64,000 bases of DNA from RGEC01 sp964626685 (GCA_964626685.1 CAZVJY010000004.1:148126-212125), one strand, 5' to 3'; counted from the first letter of the stretch, positions 34,115-43,327 are shown. Program-made: numbers and translations. The notes: generated by a model not told the origin, from the sequence alone.

Positions 34115-36052
34115 TTAACGTTCAGCCGGTTGTTTTGTAAACCACTTATTGTTTCTCACGTTGTGGGTGAAAAGCTGCACGTGGGCCTTTAGGGTTAACA
34201 ACAAAGAATCATACATTGCTCCCTCTTTTTTTAGCAAAACCGGCTTCTTTCTGTTTCTGTACTGTAAGTGATAATCTTTCACATTTCCTTCTGCATCTAT
34301 GCCAAGCGAATAGGGATATCTTATTATATAGTACAGGTTCTTTTCCTTGTGAAGGCTGTATCCTTTGTATGTCGTATCGAATGGATTTTTACCAAAACCG
34401 TAAAAAGAACCTGTAATCTCACCCAGATGCATAATGGCAGGGATAATGTCACATTGTGAAACTGTTTTGTCTACCAGGGCGGGTTTAATGTTTTTGCTAT
34501 AAAAAAGCAATGGAATTTCAAAATGGCCGCTCGGGCTGTAGAAGTAATCTTCTTCGCCGTAACTGGTGTGGTCTCCGGTAATAACGAACAAGGTATTGTC
34601 AAACCAGGGGTATTGACGTGCTTTTTCAAAGAACGACTGCAAGGCATAGTCGGTATACCGTATGCTTTTATGTATGGGCAGTTTGCCTTCCGGGAATTTC
34701 TCCTGCAGGTGAGCAGGAACCGTGTAGGGATGGTGAGAGGAAAGTGTGAATACCGCATTGAAGAAAGGTTTCTTCATTGTATCGCAGCACTGAAGGAAGT
34801 AATGAAGGTATGGTTCATCAAATATGCCCCAGTTTCCGTCATAGTATCTTTTGAAGTCTTCACGCGGATATTCATCGCGGCCGAAATAATGGAGCTTGCC
34901 TGTTTGCTGCAAAAATCCCTGGAAAAACATGGTCCCGTTGGCAGCACCGTGAAAGAATGCAGTACTGTAGCCGGCTTCAGCAAATATGTTGAATGCGTTT
35001 TCCATACGGTTGCTGGCGTATCCGCTGTTCAAATAATGTGTTTCAATCATGCCGGGCATACCACAGAATATACTGGGGACCATCTCGATGCTCCGTGTTC
35101 CGTTTGCATAGCAATATCTAAAATTGATACAGTGCCTGCTGAAAGTATCCAGAAATGGGGTGTAGGGCTTCCCGTTTAAAAAGCCTGTGTAATCCCTTCC
35201 CAGGCTCTCAACAATAATCAGGATAACATTCTTTTTCTTCGCCCCGGATTTTCCTGTGTGTCGAAATACAGGATTTACAATTTGTAAGGCATGGCTCTGA
35301 TCCATTAAGCGGATTTCCGGAACTTCCTCTCCACCTGGCATGGAGATAATATTTAACGGAGTGCTAACGGTAAGCAGTGTCAGCTCAGGTTTTACATACA
35401 GACCGGCGTGCAGTGTGCATATGGGTTTAAGATGAAATCCGCCCCTGGCACTAAAAAGCCATAATGAAATAAAAGTGATAAATACTACAAGGGGCTTACG
35501 CCAATCACTTCCTGTTTTCTGAAACACCGGAGAACCGGAGCCGGGGGTATACTTATATATAAGGTATGTAGCAGCAGCAAGTAATAAAATTCCGGGCCAG
35601 AAAGCAGCAACATATTGCCAAAGTGAATTTCCCGGATCAGACAGAAAGTCAAATATTTCTGCACCGCTTCTACGCCCTGATACCCGGCTGTAAGCAGTGT
35701 CAATACCATTTAGAATAAGTATAGGTAAAGCGCCAAACGTCATTAATAAACCCGAAATCCATTGTTTCTCGGAGGAGCGCCGGGGGAATAACACCATCCA
35801 GATCCAAAGCGGAAGAAAGAAATATGCAAGGAGGGGTAAATCAAAAAAAACACCCCAAAGCATTGCTGAAAAAATTTCTGTTGCTGAGGCGTCAGCAAAA
35901 ATTTTCTGATTGAAAAGTCCCCAGATTGATCTTGATAATGACATTATCAACAGCGCAAACCCAACCTGACGGATAACCGTGAGTGAAAATAATTTTTGTA
36001 TAGGGGTTCTAAATCTCAAGTCTGATGTGAAATCCTGACGTTTTCGTAACAC
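34115..36052 (-). CDS. LTA synthase/sulfatase-family membrane phosphotransferase
   Basis: Five N-terminal hydrophobic segments are followed by a large extracytoplasmic domain of the alkaline-phosphatase superfamily. Catalytic elements are V-E-S-L-G (metal-binding Glu), Y-A-N-G-T-R-S (nucleophile Thr), and T-G-D-H-T near the C-terminal metal site. In Gram-positive bacteria such enzymes polymerise glycerol phosphate; in Gram-negatives they may decorate periplasmic or outer-membrane glycans, and the substrate here is unknown. The first codon is GTG 36052, overlapping a perfect TAAGTTTG (36052-36059). If that is the promoter, translation must begin later, for example at TTG 36019 (M-R-F-R-T-P-I). 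Confidence 0.9.
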   Translation of the reverse strand: MLRKRQDFTSDLRFRTPIQKLFSLTVIRQVGFALLIMSLSRSIWGLFNQKIFADASATEIFSAMLWGVFFDLPLLAYFFLPLWIWMVLFPRRSSEKQWISGLLMTFGALPILILNGIDTAYSRVSGRRSGAEIFDFLSDPGNSLWQYVAAFWPGILLLAAATYLIYKYTPGSGSPVFQKTGSDWRKPLVVFITFISLWLFSARGGFHLKPICTLHAGLYVKPELTLLTVSTPLNIISMPGGEEVPEIRLMDQSHALQIVNPVFRHTGKSGAKKKNVILIIVESLGRDYTGFLNGKPYTPFLDTFSRHCINFRYCYANGTRSIEMVPSIFCGMPGMIETHYLNSGYASNRMENAFNIFAEAGYSTAFFHGAANGTMFFQGFLQQTGKLHYFGRDEYPREDFKRYYDGNWGIFDEPYLHYFLQCCDTMKKPFFNAVFTLSSHHPYTVPAHLQEKFPEGKLPIHKSIRYTDYALQSFFEKARQYPWFDNTLFVITGDHTSYGEEDYFYSPSGHFEIPLLFYSKNIKPALVDKTVSQCDIIPAIMHLGEITGSFYGFGKNPFDTTYKGYSLHKEKNLYYIIRYPYSLGIDAEGNVKDYHLQYRNRKKPVLLKKEGAMYDSLLLTLKAHVQLFTHNVRNNKWFTKQPAER

Positions 36053-36098
36053 AAACTTAATATTATTTCAGGGGATTAAGAAAATTTTACGTACAGTG

Positions 36099-36129
36099 TT
36101 GGTTTTGCGAAAAAATAGCTGTATTTTTG
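36099..36129 (+). promoter_or_regulatory. Promoter of the ribosomal cluster (rpsL)
   Basis: TTG at 36099 and TATTTTTG at 36122-36129 with 20 bases between, followed by CTGCCC. Transcription should start near 36135, leaving only about 16 bases before rpsL, too short for the leader structures that regulate S10 in E. coli. Confidence 0.75.
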
Positions 36130-36140
36130 CTGCCCTTTTT

Positions 36141-36146
36141 GAGGAG
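36141..36146 (+). promoter_or_regulatory. Strong Shine-Dalgarno (GAGGAG) of rpsL
   Basis: GAGGAG five bases before the ATG. It is one of the very few good SD matches in the window, where starts are mostly preceded by A-rich sequence. Confidence 0.65.
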
Positions 36147-36151
36147 ATAGT

Positions 36152-36529
36152 ATGCCTACTATTCAACAGTTAATACGCAAAGGTCGCCAGGAGACGCTCT
36201 GGAAGAGCAAGTCGCCCGCCCTTGATTCATGCCCCCAGCGTCGTGGTGTTTGCACCCGTGTATATACCACTACGCCGAAGAAACCTAACTCAGCACTCCG
36301 CAAGGTTGCCCGCGTTCGTTTGAGCAACGGCAAGGAAGTGAATGCCTACATACCCGGTGAAGGTCACAACCTTCAGGAGCACAGTATTGTGCTGGTACGC
36401 GGTGGAAGGGTAAAAGATCTTCCGGGTGTTCGTTATCACATCGTACGTGGTGCGCTTGATACAGCCGGTGTTGAAGGCCGTAACCAGCGTCGTTCCAAGT
36501 ACGGAACCAAACGTCCAAAGAAAAAATAA
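36152..36529 (+). CDS. rpsL: 30S ribosomal protein S12
   Basis: First gene of the merged ribosomal cluster; 125 residues at the decoding centre of the 30S subunit. T-P-K-K-P-N-S-A-L-R-K (Lys43/44 region) and P-G-E-G-H-N-L-Q-E-H are intact, as is R-V-K-D-L-P-G. The positions usually changed in streptomycin-resistant mutants look wild-type. It is led by the only clear SD-type start among the cluster's genes. Confidence 0.98.
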   Translation: MPTIQQLIRKGRQETLWKSKSPALDSCPQRRGVCTRVYTTTPKKPNSALRKVARVRLSNGKEVNAYIPGEGHNLQEHSIVLVRGGRVKDLPGVRYHIVRGALDTAGVEGRNQRRSKYGTKRPKKK

Positions 36530-36561
36530 GTCCAACATTATATAGGTAGACCTGATAGACC

Positions 36562-37032
36562 ATGAGAAAAACCCGCGCTAAAAAACGCCCCCTTCTGCCC
36601 GATCCGAAGTTCAACGACACCGTTGTAACTCGTTTTGTGAATGGCTTGATGTATGATGGCAAAAAATCGCTTGCATACAGCCTTTTCTATGATGCTCTGG
36701 AAATAGTTGAGAAAAAGGCTCCGGATGAACCCGGTTTGGAAACCTGGCGTAAAGCCCTTAATAATGTGATGCCTACGGTAGAAGTTAAGGCTCGCCGTGT
36801 TGGTGGTGCTACCTTTCAGATTCCTACTGAGGTTTCTCCCCGTCGTCGCACCGCTGTAGGGATGAAATGGATGATCGGCTATGCACGCAAACGCAACGAG
36901 AAATCCATGGCAGAGAAACTGGCCGGTGAAATCCTCGCAGCCTCCAGGGGTGAAGGCGCAGCCGTTAAAAAGAAAGAAGATACCCATAAAATGGCTGAAG
37001 CCAACAAGGCGTTCTCGCATTTCAGGGTTTAA
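36562..37032 (+). CDS. rpsG: 30S ribosomal protein S7
   Basis: Primary 16S 3'-domain-binding protein, 156 residues, starting M-R-K-T-R-A-K-K-R. The P-D-P-K-F-N-D-T-V-V-T-R-F-V-N and K-W-M-I-G-Y-A-R-K-R-N segments are typical. It follows rpsL by 32 bases and precedes fusA, the standard str order. Confidence 0.97.
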   Translation: MRKTRAKKRPLLPDPKFNDTVVTRFVNGLMYDGKKSLAYSLFYDALEIVEKKAPDEPGLETWRKALNNVMPTVEVKARRVGGATFQIPTEVSPRRRTAVGMKWMIGYARKRNEKSMAEKLAGEILAASRGEGAAVKKKEDTHKMAEANKAFSHFRV

Positions 37033-37059
37033 CCAATTTAGTACAAGAGAAGAAGATTC

Positions 37060-39195
37060 ATGTCACGCGACCTTAGATACACAAGAAACATCGGTATTGC
37101 CGCTCACATTGATGCAGGTAAAACCACTACCACAGAACGCATTCTTTATTATGCGGGCGTGAACCACAAAATTGGTGAAGTGCACGATGGTGCCGCCACC
37201 ATGGACTGGATGGTTCAGGAGCAGGAGAGAGGGATTACCATTACATCTGCAGCCACCACGGTAAAGTGGAACTATCCTACCACAGATGGTCGACCAAATG
37301 CCGATACCAAAGAATATCACATAAATATTATTGATACACCTGGTCACGTTGACTTTACCGTTGAGGTAAACCGCTCGCTGCGTGTACTCGATGGCCTTGT
37401 GTTTCTCTTCAGTGCAGTAGACGGTGTTGAGCCCCAGTCTGAAACAAACTGGCGTCTTGCCAATAACTACAATGTTGCCCGTATCGGTTTCGTAAATAAA
37501 ATGGACCGTGCTGGTGCTGATTTTCTCAATGTGGTAAATCAGGTTCGCGATATGCTTGGAAGCAATGCAGTGCCATTGCAGTTGCCGATCGGTGCCGAAG
37601 ATAACTTCAAAGGCGTAGTTGACCTTATCAATAACCGCGGTATGATCTGGAATGAAGCGGATAAGGGTATGACCTATCAGGTCGTTCCAATTCCCGCTGA
37701 AATGGAAGCTGAAGCCCATGAATGGCGTGAAAAGCTTCTTGAGGCCGTTTCAGAGTACGACGTTACCCTCATGGAGAAGTTTTTTGAAGATCCTAACAGT
37801 ATTACTGAAAGAGAAATTCTCAATGCACTCCGTCAGGCTACACTTGAAATGAAAATTGTTCCCATGGTTTGTGGTTCATCCTTTAAAAATAAAGGCGTAC
37901 AAACCATGCTGGATCTTGTTATGGAATTGATGCCCAGTCCTCTTGACAAAGAGAATATCAAAGGTACAAATCCCGATACAGAAGCTGAAATTACCCGTAA
38001 GCCATCTTATGATGAACCGTTCAGTGCTTTGGCCTTTAAAATTGCAACTGATCCTTACGTGGGCCGCTTGGCATTTATGAGAGCTTACAGCGGAAAGCTG
38101 GATGCTGGTTCATATGTTCTGAATACCCGTAGTGGAAATAAAGAGCGTATTAGCCGAATTTTCCAGATGCATGCCAATAAGCAAAATGCCATTGAATCAC
38201 TTGGTGCCGGTGATATCGGTGCTGCCGTAGGCTTTAAGGACATTAAAACTGGTGATACGCTTTGCGATGAAAAGCATCCTATCGTTCTTGAATCTATGGT
38301 ATTCCCTGATCCTGTAATTGGACTTGCTATTGAGCCAAAAACACAGGCAGACAGCGACAAACTCAGCACAGCTCTTTCTAAGCTTGCTGAAGAAGATCCT
38401 ACTTTCCGTGTTCAAACTGATCAGGATACCGGTCAGACTATCGTATCCGGTATGGGTGAATTGCACCTTGAAATTATCGTCGATCGTTTGAAGCGTGAAT
38501 TCAAGGTTGAATGTAACCAGGGTGCTCCACAGGTTGCATATAAAGAAGCTATTACACGCAACTACGCTCACCGTGAGGTTTACAAAAAACAAACAGGTGG
38601 TCGTGGTAAGTTCGCTGATATTCAATTTGAGCTTGGTCCTGCAGATGCTGATTTTAAAGGTGAAGGTCTACAGTTTGTAAATGAAATTGTAGGTGGTTCA
38701 ATTCCACGTGAATTTATACCTTCAGTTGAAAAAGGCTTTAAGGCAGCGATGCAGAACGGTGTACTTGCCGGCTACCCCATCAGTTCAATTAAGGTACGTT
38801 TGTTCGACGGTTCTTTCCACCCGGTTGACTCTGACTCATTGTCATTTGAAGTTGCCGCAAGAGGAGGTTTCCGTGAAGCCGCCCGCAATTGCGGTCCGGT
38901 TCTGCTCGAACCTATCATGAAGCTTGAAGTAGTAACACCAGCCGAAAACACCGGTGATGTAATGGGTGACCTAAACCGTCGTCGTGGTCAGCTGGAGGGT
39001 ATAGATGAGCGTGCAGGTTCTCAGGTAGTTAAAGCCAAGGTTCCGCTGAGCGAAATGTTCGGTTATGTAACTACCCTGCGCACAATTACCTCCGGTCGCG
39101 CTACCTCAAGTATGGAATTCAGTCATTATTCAGAAACTCCCCGTAACATAGCAGACGAGGTTCTGAAAAAAGTAAATGGAGCTGCCAGTAAATAA
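37060..39195 (+). CDS. fusA: Elongation factor G
   Basis: Translocation GTPase of 711 residues. G1 A-H-I-D-A-G-K-T-T (15-23), G2 R-G-I-T-I-T, G3 D-T-P-G-H-V-D and G4 N-K-M-D are all present, followed by domains II-V. A short insert (P-T-T-D-G-R-P-N-A-D-T-K) sits between G2 and G3. The expected tuf gene is not next to it; S10 follows after eight bases, as in other Bacteroidota. Confidence 0.98.
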   Translation: MSRDLRYTRNIGIAAHIDAGKTTTTERILYYAGVNHKIGEVHDGAATMDWMVQEQERGITITSAATTVKWNYPTTDGRPNADTKEYHINIIDTPGHVDFTVEVNRSLRVLDGLVFLFSAVDGVEPQSETNWRLANNYNVARIGFVNKMDRAGADFLNVVNQVRDMLGSNAVPLQLPIGAEDNFKGVVDLINNRGMIWNEADKGMTYQVVPIPAEMEAEAHEWREKLLEAVSEYDVTLMEKFFEDPNSITEREILNALRQATLEMKIVPMVCGSSFKNKGVQTMLDLVMELMPSPLDKENIKGTNPDTEAEITRKPSYDEPFSALAFKIATDPYVGRLAFMRAYSGKLDAGSYVLNTRSGNKERISRIFQMHANKQNAIESLGAGDIGAAVGFKDIKTGDTLCDEKHPIVLESMVFPDPVIGLAIEPKTQADSDKLSTALSKLAEEDPTFRVQTDQDTGQTIVSGMGELHLEIIVDRLKREFKVECNQGAPQVAYKEAITRNYAHREVYKKQTGGRGKFADIQFELGPADADFKGEGLQFVNEIVGGSIPREFIPSVEKGFKAAMQNGVLAGYPISSIKVRLFDGSFHPVDSDSLSFEVAARGGFREAARNCGPVLLEPIMKLEVVTPAENTGDVMGDLNRRRGQLEGIDERAGSQVVKAKVPLSEMFGYVTTLRTITSGRATSSMEFSHYSETPRNIADEVLKKVNGAASK

Positions 39196-39203
39196 ATAAG
39201 AAA

Positions 39204-39512
39204 ATGTTAAGCCAGAAGATTCGCATAAAATTAAAGTCTTTCGATCACAGCCTGCTCGATAAAAGCGCAGAGAAAATTGTGAAGGCAGTGCGCACGACCG
39301 ATGTGGTTGTGAGTGGACCCGTTCCTCTTCCCACACGCAAGAAGATATTCACCGTACTGCGTTCACCACACGTTAACAAAAAAGCACGTGAACAGTTCCA
39401 GTACTGCACATATCAGAGACTGATTGACATTTACAACGGCTCTACCAAGACTGTAGATGCCCTTATGAAAATAGAACTGCCCAGCGGGGTAGAAGTTGAA
39501 ATCAAATTGTGA
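39204..39512 (+). CDS. rpsJ: 30S ribosomal protein S10
   Basis: 102 residues, M-L-S-Q-K-I-R-I-K-L-K-S-F-D-H, with the characteristic V-S-G-P-V-P-L-P-T-R-K and S-P-H-V-N-K-K-A-R-E-Q-F loops. It also serves as NusE in rRNA antitermination, relevant to the boxA-like site in the rRNA leader at 63.6 kb. No separate promoter is seen. Confidence 0.98.
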   Translation: MLSQKIRIKLKSFDHSLLDKSAEKIVKAVRTTDVVVSGPVPLPTRKKIFTVLRSPHVNKKAREQFQYCTYQRLIDIYNGSTKTVDALMKIELPSGVEVEIKL

Positions 39513-39520
39513 TTTGAACC

Positions 39521-40147
39521 ATGGAAGGATTAATTGGAAAAAAACTCGGAATGACCAGCATATTTGATGCTGATGGCCGCAAAGTGGCTTGTACAGTGAT
39601 TGAAGCTGGTCCCTGTGTAATCACTCAGGTGAAAACCCATGCCAAAGACGGATACAGCGCTATCCAGATGGCTTGGGGTGAGAAAAAAGAAAAGAATGCA
39701 GGTGCTGCTTTGAAAGGTCACTGCGCTAAGGCAAATACCGAAGCGAAAAAGTCCTTTGTAGAGTTTCGCAACCCTGATCAAGCTGAGGCAGCTGCCAAAC
39801 TTGGAGATGTTTTTGATGTTTCTATTTTTGCTGAAGGTCAGTTTGTAGACATCATCGGTACGTCAAAGGGTAAGGGATTTCAGGGCGTAGTAAAGCGTCA
39901 TGGTTTTGCCGGTGTTGGTGAAGCTACCCACGGTCAGCACAATAGACTTCGTGCACCAGGTTCTATAGGAGCATGTTCTTTTCCAGCCCGCGTGTTCAAA
40001 GGTATTCGCATGGCAGGTCAAACCGGTAATCGTCGTGTAAAGGCGGTTAACATGCAGGTTCTGCGTATAGTTCCCGAACAAAATTTGTTATTGGTTAAGG
40101 GATCCGTTCCTGGCCATAATGGTGCCACAGTAATAGTAGAACGTTAA
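39521..40147 (+). CDS. rplC: 50S ribosomal protein L3
   Basis: 208 residues, M-E-G-L-I-G-K-K-L-G-M-T, with the peptidyl-transferase-reaching loop around G-E-A-T-H-G-Q-H-N-R and R-M-A-G-Q-T-G-N-R-R. Eight bases from rpsJ and two from rplD. Confidence 0.98.
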   Translation: MEGLIGKKLGMTSIFDADGRKVACTVIEAGPCVITQVKTHAKDGYSAIQMAWGEKKEKNAGAALKGHCAKANTEAKKSFVEFRNPDQAEAAAKLGDVFDVSIFAEGQFVDIIGTSKGKGFQGVVKRHGFAGVGEATHGQHNRLRAPGSIGACSFPARVFKGIRMAGQTGNRRVKAVNMQVLRIVPEQNLLLVKGSVPGHNGATVIVER

Positions 40148-40149
40148 CC

Positions 40150-40776
40150 ATGAAAGTGAATGTATTAAACAAACAGGGTGCTGAAACCGGAAGGTCCGTT
40201 ACCCTTTCACAGGAGATATTTGGAATTGAGCCTAATGATCACGCAATTTGGCTTGATGTTAAGCAATTCCAGGCTAATCAGCGTCAAGGAACTCACAAAA
40301 CAAAAGATCGTTCCGAGATTTCACGCAGTACCCGCAAACTTTTCCGTCAGAAGGGAACAGGCGGTGCTCGTCACGGTAGCTTAAAATCTGGTATTTATGT
40401 GGGTGGTGGCCGAATTCATGGTCCGCGTCCCCGTGATTATTCTTTCAAGCTTAACAAGAAATTGAAGAAACTCGCTCGTTTGAGTGCGCTTTCATACAAA
40501 GCAAAGGAAAATAATATTCTTGTTGTTGAGGATTTTGAAATGGCAACGCCAAAGACTTCGGAATTCAAAGGATTTTTGAATGCACTGAAGATCAATGAGC
40601 GCACTTTATTTGTGACTGCAGAAACCAACAAGAACATTTACCTCAGCGGAAGAAATATAGAAGGTAATACCGTGATGAAAGCTACTGATATCAATACCTA
40701 TCAGGTATTAAAGGCAGGTAAGCTTATACTCACTGAAGGAGCATTAACTAAATTAGAAGAATCAAATAAACAATGA
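40150..40776 (+). CDS. rplD: 50S ribosomal protein L4
   Basis: 208 residues, including the long exit-tunnel loop R-Q-K-G-T-G-G-A-R-H-G-S and V-G-G-G-R-I-H-G-P-R-P-R-D-Y. The stop overlaps the rplW start as ATGA. The very short cluster leader means an E. coli-type L4 autoregulatory site is not available upstream of rpsJ. Confidence 0.98.
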   Translation: MKVNVLNKQGAETGRSVTLSQEIFGIEPNDHAIWLDVKQFQANQRQGTHKTKDRSEISRSTRKLFRQKGTGGARHGSLKSGIYVGGGRIHGPRPRDYSFKLNKKLKKLARLSALSYKAKENNILVVEDFEMATPKTSEFKGFLNALKINERTLFVTAETNKNIYLSGRNIEGNTVMKATDINTYQVLKAGKLILTEGALTKLEESNKQ

Positions 40777-41057
40777 TACTCAAGAAGCCGTTGATTACTG
40801 AGAAAATGACCGCTATCATGGATAAGCGTGGTCAGTATGGTTTCGTAGTAGACAAGAAGTCTACAAAAGACGAAATCAAAAAGGCCATCGAAGATTTCTA
40901 TGGTGTGGAAGTTGCATCAGTGAACACAATGATTGCAAGGGGGAAAATGCGTCGTAACAGACGTACAGGCCAGATCTCCGGTTATACCAACGGGTATAAA
41001 AAGGCCATCGTGACGTTAAAAGAAGGTTTCAACATTGACTTTTACGAAAACATCTGA
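40773..41057 (+). CDS. rplW: 50S ribosomal protein L23
   Basis: 94 residues at the exit-tunnel rim, docking site for trigger factor and SRP. K-P-L-I-T-E-K-M near the start and V-N-T-M-I-A-R-G-K-M-R-R-N-R-R-T-G are typical. Translationally coupled to rplD by a four-base overlap. Confidence 0.97.
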   Translation: MILKKPLITEKMTAIMDKRGQYGFVVDKKSTKDEIKKAIEDFYGVEVASVNTMIARGKMRRNRRTGQISGYTNGYKKAIVTLKEGFNIDFYENI

Positions 41058-41059
41058 TC

Positions 41060-41899
41060 ATGGCAGTTAAAAGATTAAATCCAACTACGCCCGGTCAACG
41101 GTTTCACATTGCAAATTCTTTTGCAGAAATCACTACTGACAAGCCGGAAAAATCCCTGATTGTTCCTATAAAGAAATCAGGCGGAAGAAATAACCAGGGT
41201 CGCATGACCATGAGATTCATCGGAGGCGGTCACAAGCGTCGCTATCGTTTGATTGATTTTAAAAGAGCCAATCACGGTATAGCCGGTGAAGTCCTAACTG
41301 TTGAGTACGATCCTAACCGCAGTGCTTTTATTTCTTTGGTTCAGTATACTGATGGGGATAAGCGTTACATCATAGCTCCCAATGGTATTAAAGTAGGACA
41401 GAAAATTGAGCAGGGTTCAGGTGTTCCCCCCGAAATCGGAAATGCACTGCCTATGTCTGAAATTCCCCTGGGTTCACTCATTCATAACATTGAAATGGCA
41501 CCCGGTCAGGGCGCAAAGATTTGCAGAAGTGCAGGTTCTTATGCTCAATTGTTGGGTCGCGAAGACAAGTATGCAACGCTCAAACTGCCTTCAGGTGAAT
41601 TGAGAAAAGTGTTGTCTGCCTGTCTTGCCACAATTGGCTCAGTGAGCAACAGCGAACATAACTTGTTGCGCAAAGGTAAAGCCGGACGCAGTCGCTGGAT
41701 GGGTATTCGTCCAAGAACAAGAAGTACAGCGATGAACCCTGTAGATCACCCGATGGGTGGTGGCGAAGGCCGTAACAAAGGTGGTCAGGCACGTTCAAGA
41801 AACCTGATTTATTCACAAGGTCAGAAGACCCGTGCGCCCAAGAAAGCCACGAGCCGCCTGATTATCGAACGTAGAAAAAGTAAGAGGAACAGCAATTAA
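41060..41899 (+). CDS. rplB: 50S ribosomal protein L2
   Basis: 279 residues. The C-terminal H-P-M-G-G-G-E-G-R-N-K-G-G loop, with its conserved His near the peptidyl transferase centre, is present, as is the N-terminal G-R-N-N-Q-G-R-M-T. Two bases after rplW. Confidence 0.98.
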   Translation: MAVKRLNPTTPGQRFHIANSFAEITTDKPEKSLIVPIKKSGGRNNQGRMTMRFIGGGHKRRYRLIDFKRANHGIAGEVLTVEYDPNRSAFISLVQYTDGDKRYIIAPNGIKVGQKIEQGSGVPPEIGNALPMSEIPLGSLIHNIEMAPGQGAKICRSAGSYAQLLGREDKYATLKLPSGELRKVLSACLATIGSVSNSEHNLLRKGKAGRSRWMGIRPRTRSTAMNPVDHPMGGGEGRNKGGQARSRNLIYSQGQKTRAPKKATSRLIIERRKSKRNSN

Positions 41900-41911
41900 T
41901 AATTAAAGAAA

Positions 41912-42169
41912 ATGGCAAGGTCAGTAAAAAAAGGCCCATTCGTAGACTATAAGTTGATGCGTAAGGTTACCGTTCTCAATGAGGGTAGCAAAAAATCAGT
42001 TGTTAAAACCTGGTCACGCCGCAGCATGATACTCCCGGATTTCGTGGGACACACATTCGCTGTGCACAACGGTAATAAATTCATTCCGGTTTATGTAACC
42101 GAGAATATGGTAGGTCACAAGTTGGGCGAATTCGCTCCAACCCGTACTTTCAAAGGTCACGGCAAATAA
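41912..42169 (+). CDS. rpsS: 30S ribosomal protein S19
   Basis: 85 residues, M-A-R-S-V-K-K-G-P-F-V-D, with T-W-S-R-R-S-M-I-L-P-D-F-V-G and the C-terminal K-L-G-E-F-A-P-T-R-T-F. Normal for the 30S head protein. Confidence 0.97.
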   Translation: MARSVKKGPFVDYKLMRKVTVLNEGSKKSVVKTWSRRSMILPDFVGHTFAVHNGNKFIPVYVTENMVGHKLGEFAPTRTFKGHGK

Positions 42170-42187
42170 TAAGGGAGAAGAAACAAA

Positions 42188-42553
42188 ATGGAAGCTAAAG
42201 CAATTTTGAGAAACTGCCCTCTTTCACCTCGCAAAATGCGCATGGTGGCTGATTTGGTTCGTGGTCAGAAAGTAGAACGTGCACTCAACATCCTTCAGTG
42301 GAATCAGAAACCCGGTTATGCCTTGTTTTTGAGCAAGCTCATTCGCAGTGGTGTTGCCAACTGGAGCCAGATAAATTCCGGTGAAAGGATTGAGGACAGT
42401 GATTTGTACGTGAAGTCAATTTTGGTCGATGGTGGCGTAACAATGAAACGTCTTCGCACGGCGCCACAAGGTCGTGGGTACCGTCAGCGCAAGCGTAGTA
42501 ACCACGTTACGATTGTCATTGATACTGTAACAAAAAGTGAGGTAAATAACTAA
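42188..42553 (+). CDS. rplV: 50S ribosomal protein L22
   Basis: 121 residues, with S-P-R-K-M-R-M-V-A-D-L-V-R-G near the start and the tunnel-lining beta hairpin around K-R-L-R-T-A-P-Q-G-R-G. A GGGAG element lies ten bases upstream, a second, less well-spaced SD-like site. Confidence 0.97.
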   Translation: MEAKAILRNCPLSPRKMRMVADLVRGQKVERALNILQWNQKPGYALFLSKLIRSGVANWSQINSGERIEDSDLYVKSILVDGGVTMKRLRTAPQGRGYRQRKRSNHVTIVIDTVTKSEVNN

Positions 42554-42554
42554 T

Positions 42555-43304
42555 ATGGGACAAAAGGTTAACCCAATAGGATTACGTCTAGGAATCATTC
42601 GCGGTTGGGATTCCAACTGGTATGGTGGAAAAGACTACGGTGATAAGCTAGTAGAGGACGAAAAAATCCGCAAATATCTGCGCGTTCGTATACCCAAAGG
42701 TGGTATCGCGAAAGTTGTAATTGAACGTACTTTAAAGCGTATCACTATCACTATTCACACCTCACGTCCGGGCATCGTTATCGGCCGTGGTGGTCAGGAA
42801 GTTGATACCATTCGTGAAGAAATTCGTAAAATCACCGGTAAAGATGTTCAGATCAATATCAATGAAATAAAAAGGCCAGAACTGGATGCTCAGCTTGTAG
42901 GTGAAAACATAGCCCAGCAGATAGAGAACCGTTTCTCATACAAACGTGCTGTCAAAAATGCTATTCAGAACAGCATGAAGATGGGAGCTGAAGGCATTAA
43001 AGTGAGGATCAGTGGTCGTTTGAATGGTGGTGAAATTGCACGTTCTGAAATGTATAAAGACGGACGTACTCCTTTGCATACATTAAGAAGTAACATTGAT
43101 TACGCCATAGTAGAAGCACAAACCGTTTATGGTAAAATTGGTATCAAAGTATGGCTTTGTCGCGGTGAAATCTATGGCAAAGTTGATTTGGCACCTCAGT
43201 TGGATACAGAAAGAAAGCGTGAAGGCGGAAGAGGCAGAGATGACAGAGGAAGAGACCGCGACAGAGGTCCTCGTCCGGGTGGAGATCGCCGTAAGCGCAA
43301 ATAA
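42555..43304 (+). CDS. rpsC: 30S ribosomal protein S3
   Basis: 249 residues with a KH domain (I-V-I-G-R-G-G-Q-E-V-D) and the mRNA-entry basic region. The core ends near V-D-L-A-P-Q-L-D; the last 30 or so residues are a low-complexity Arg/Asp/Gly tail (alternating R-G-R-D-D-R-G-R-D-R-D type), longer than in E. coli. One base after rplV. Confidence 0.98.
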   Translation: MGQKVNPIGLRLGIIRGWDSNWYGGKDYGDKLVEDEKIRKYLRVRIPKGGIAKVVIERTLKRITITIHTSRPGIVIGRGGQEVDTIREEIRKITGKDVQININEIKRPELDAQLVGENIAQQIENRFSYKRAVKNAIQNSMKMGAEGIKVRISGRLNGGEIARSEMYKDGRTPLHTLRSNIDYAIVEAQTVYGKIGIKVWLCRGEIYGKVDLAPQLDTERKREGGRGRDDRGRDRDRGPRPGGDRRKRK

Positions 43305-43327
43305 TTTAAAGATTAAAAGAAATAACG

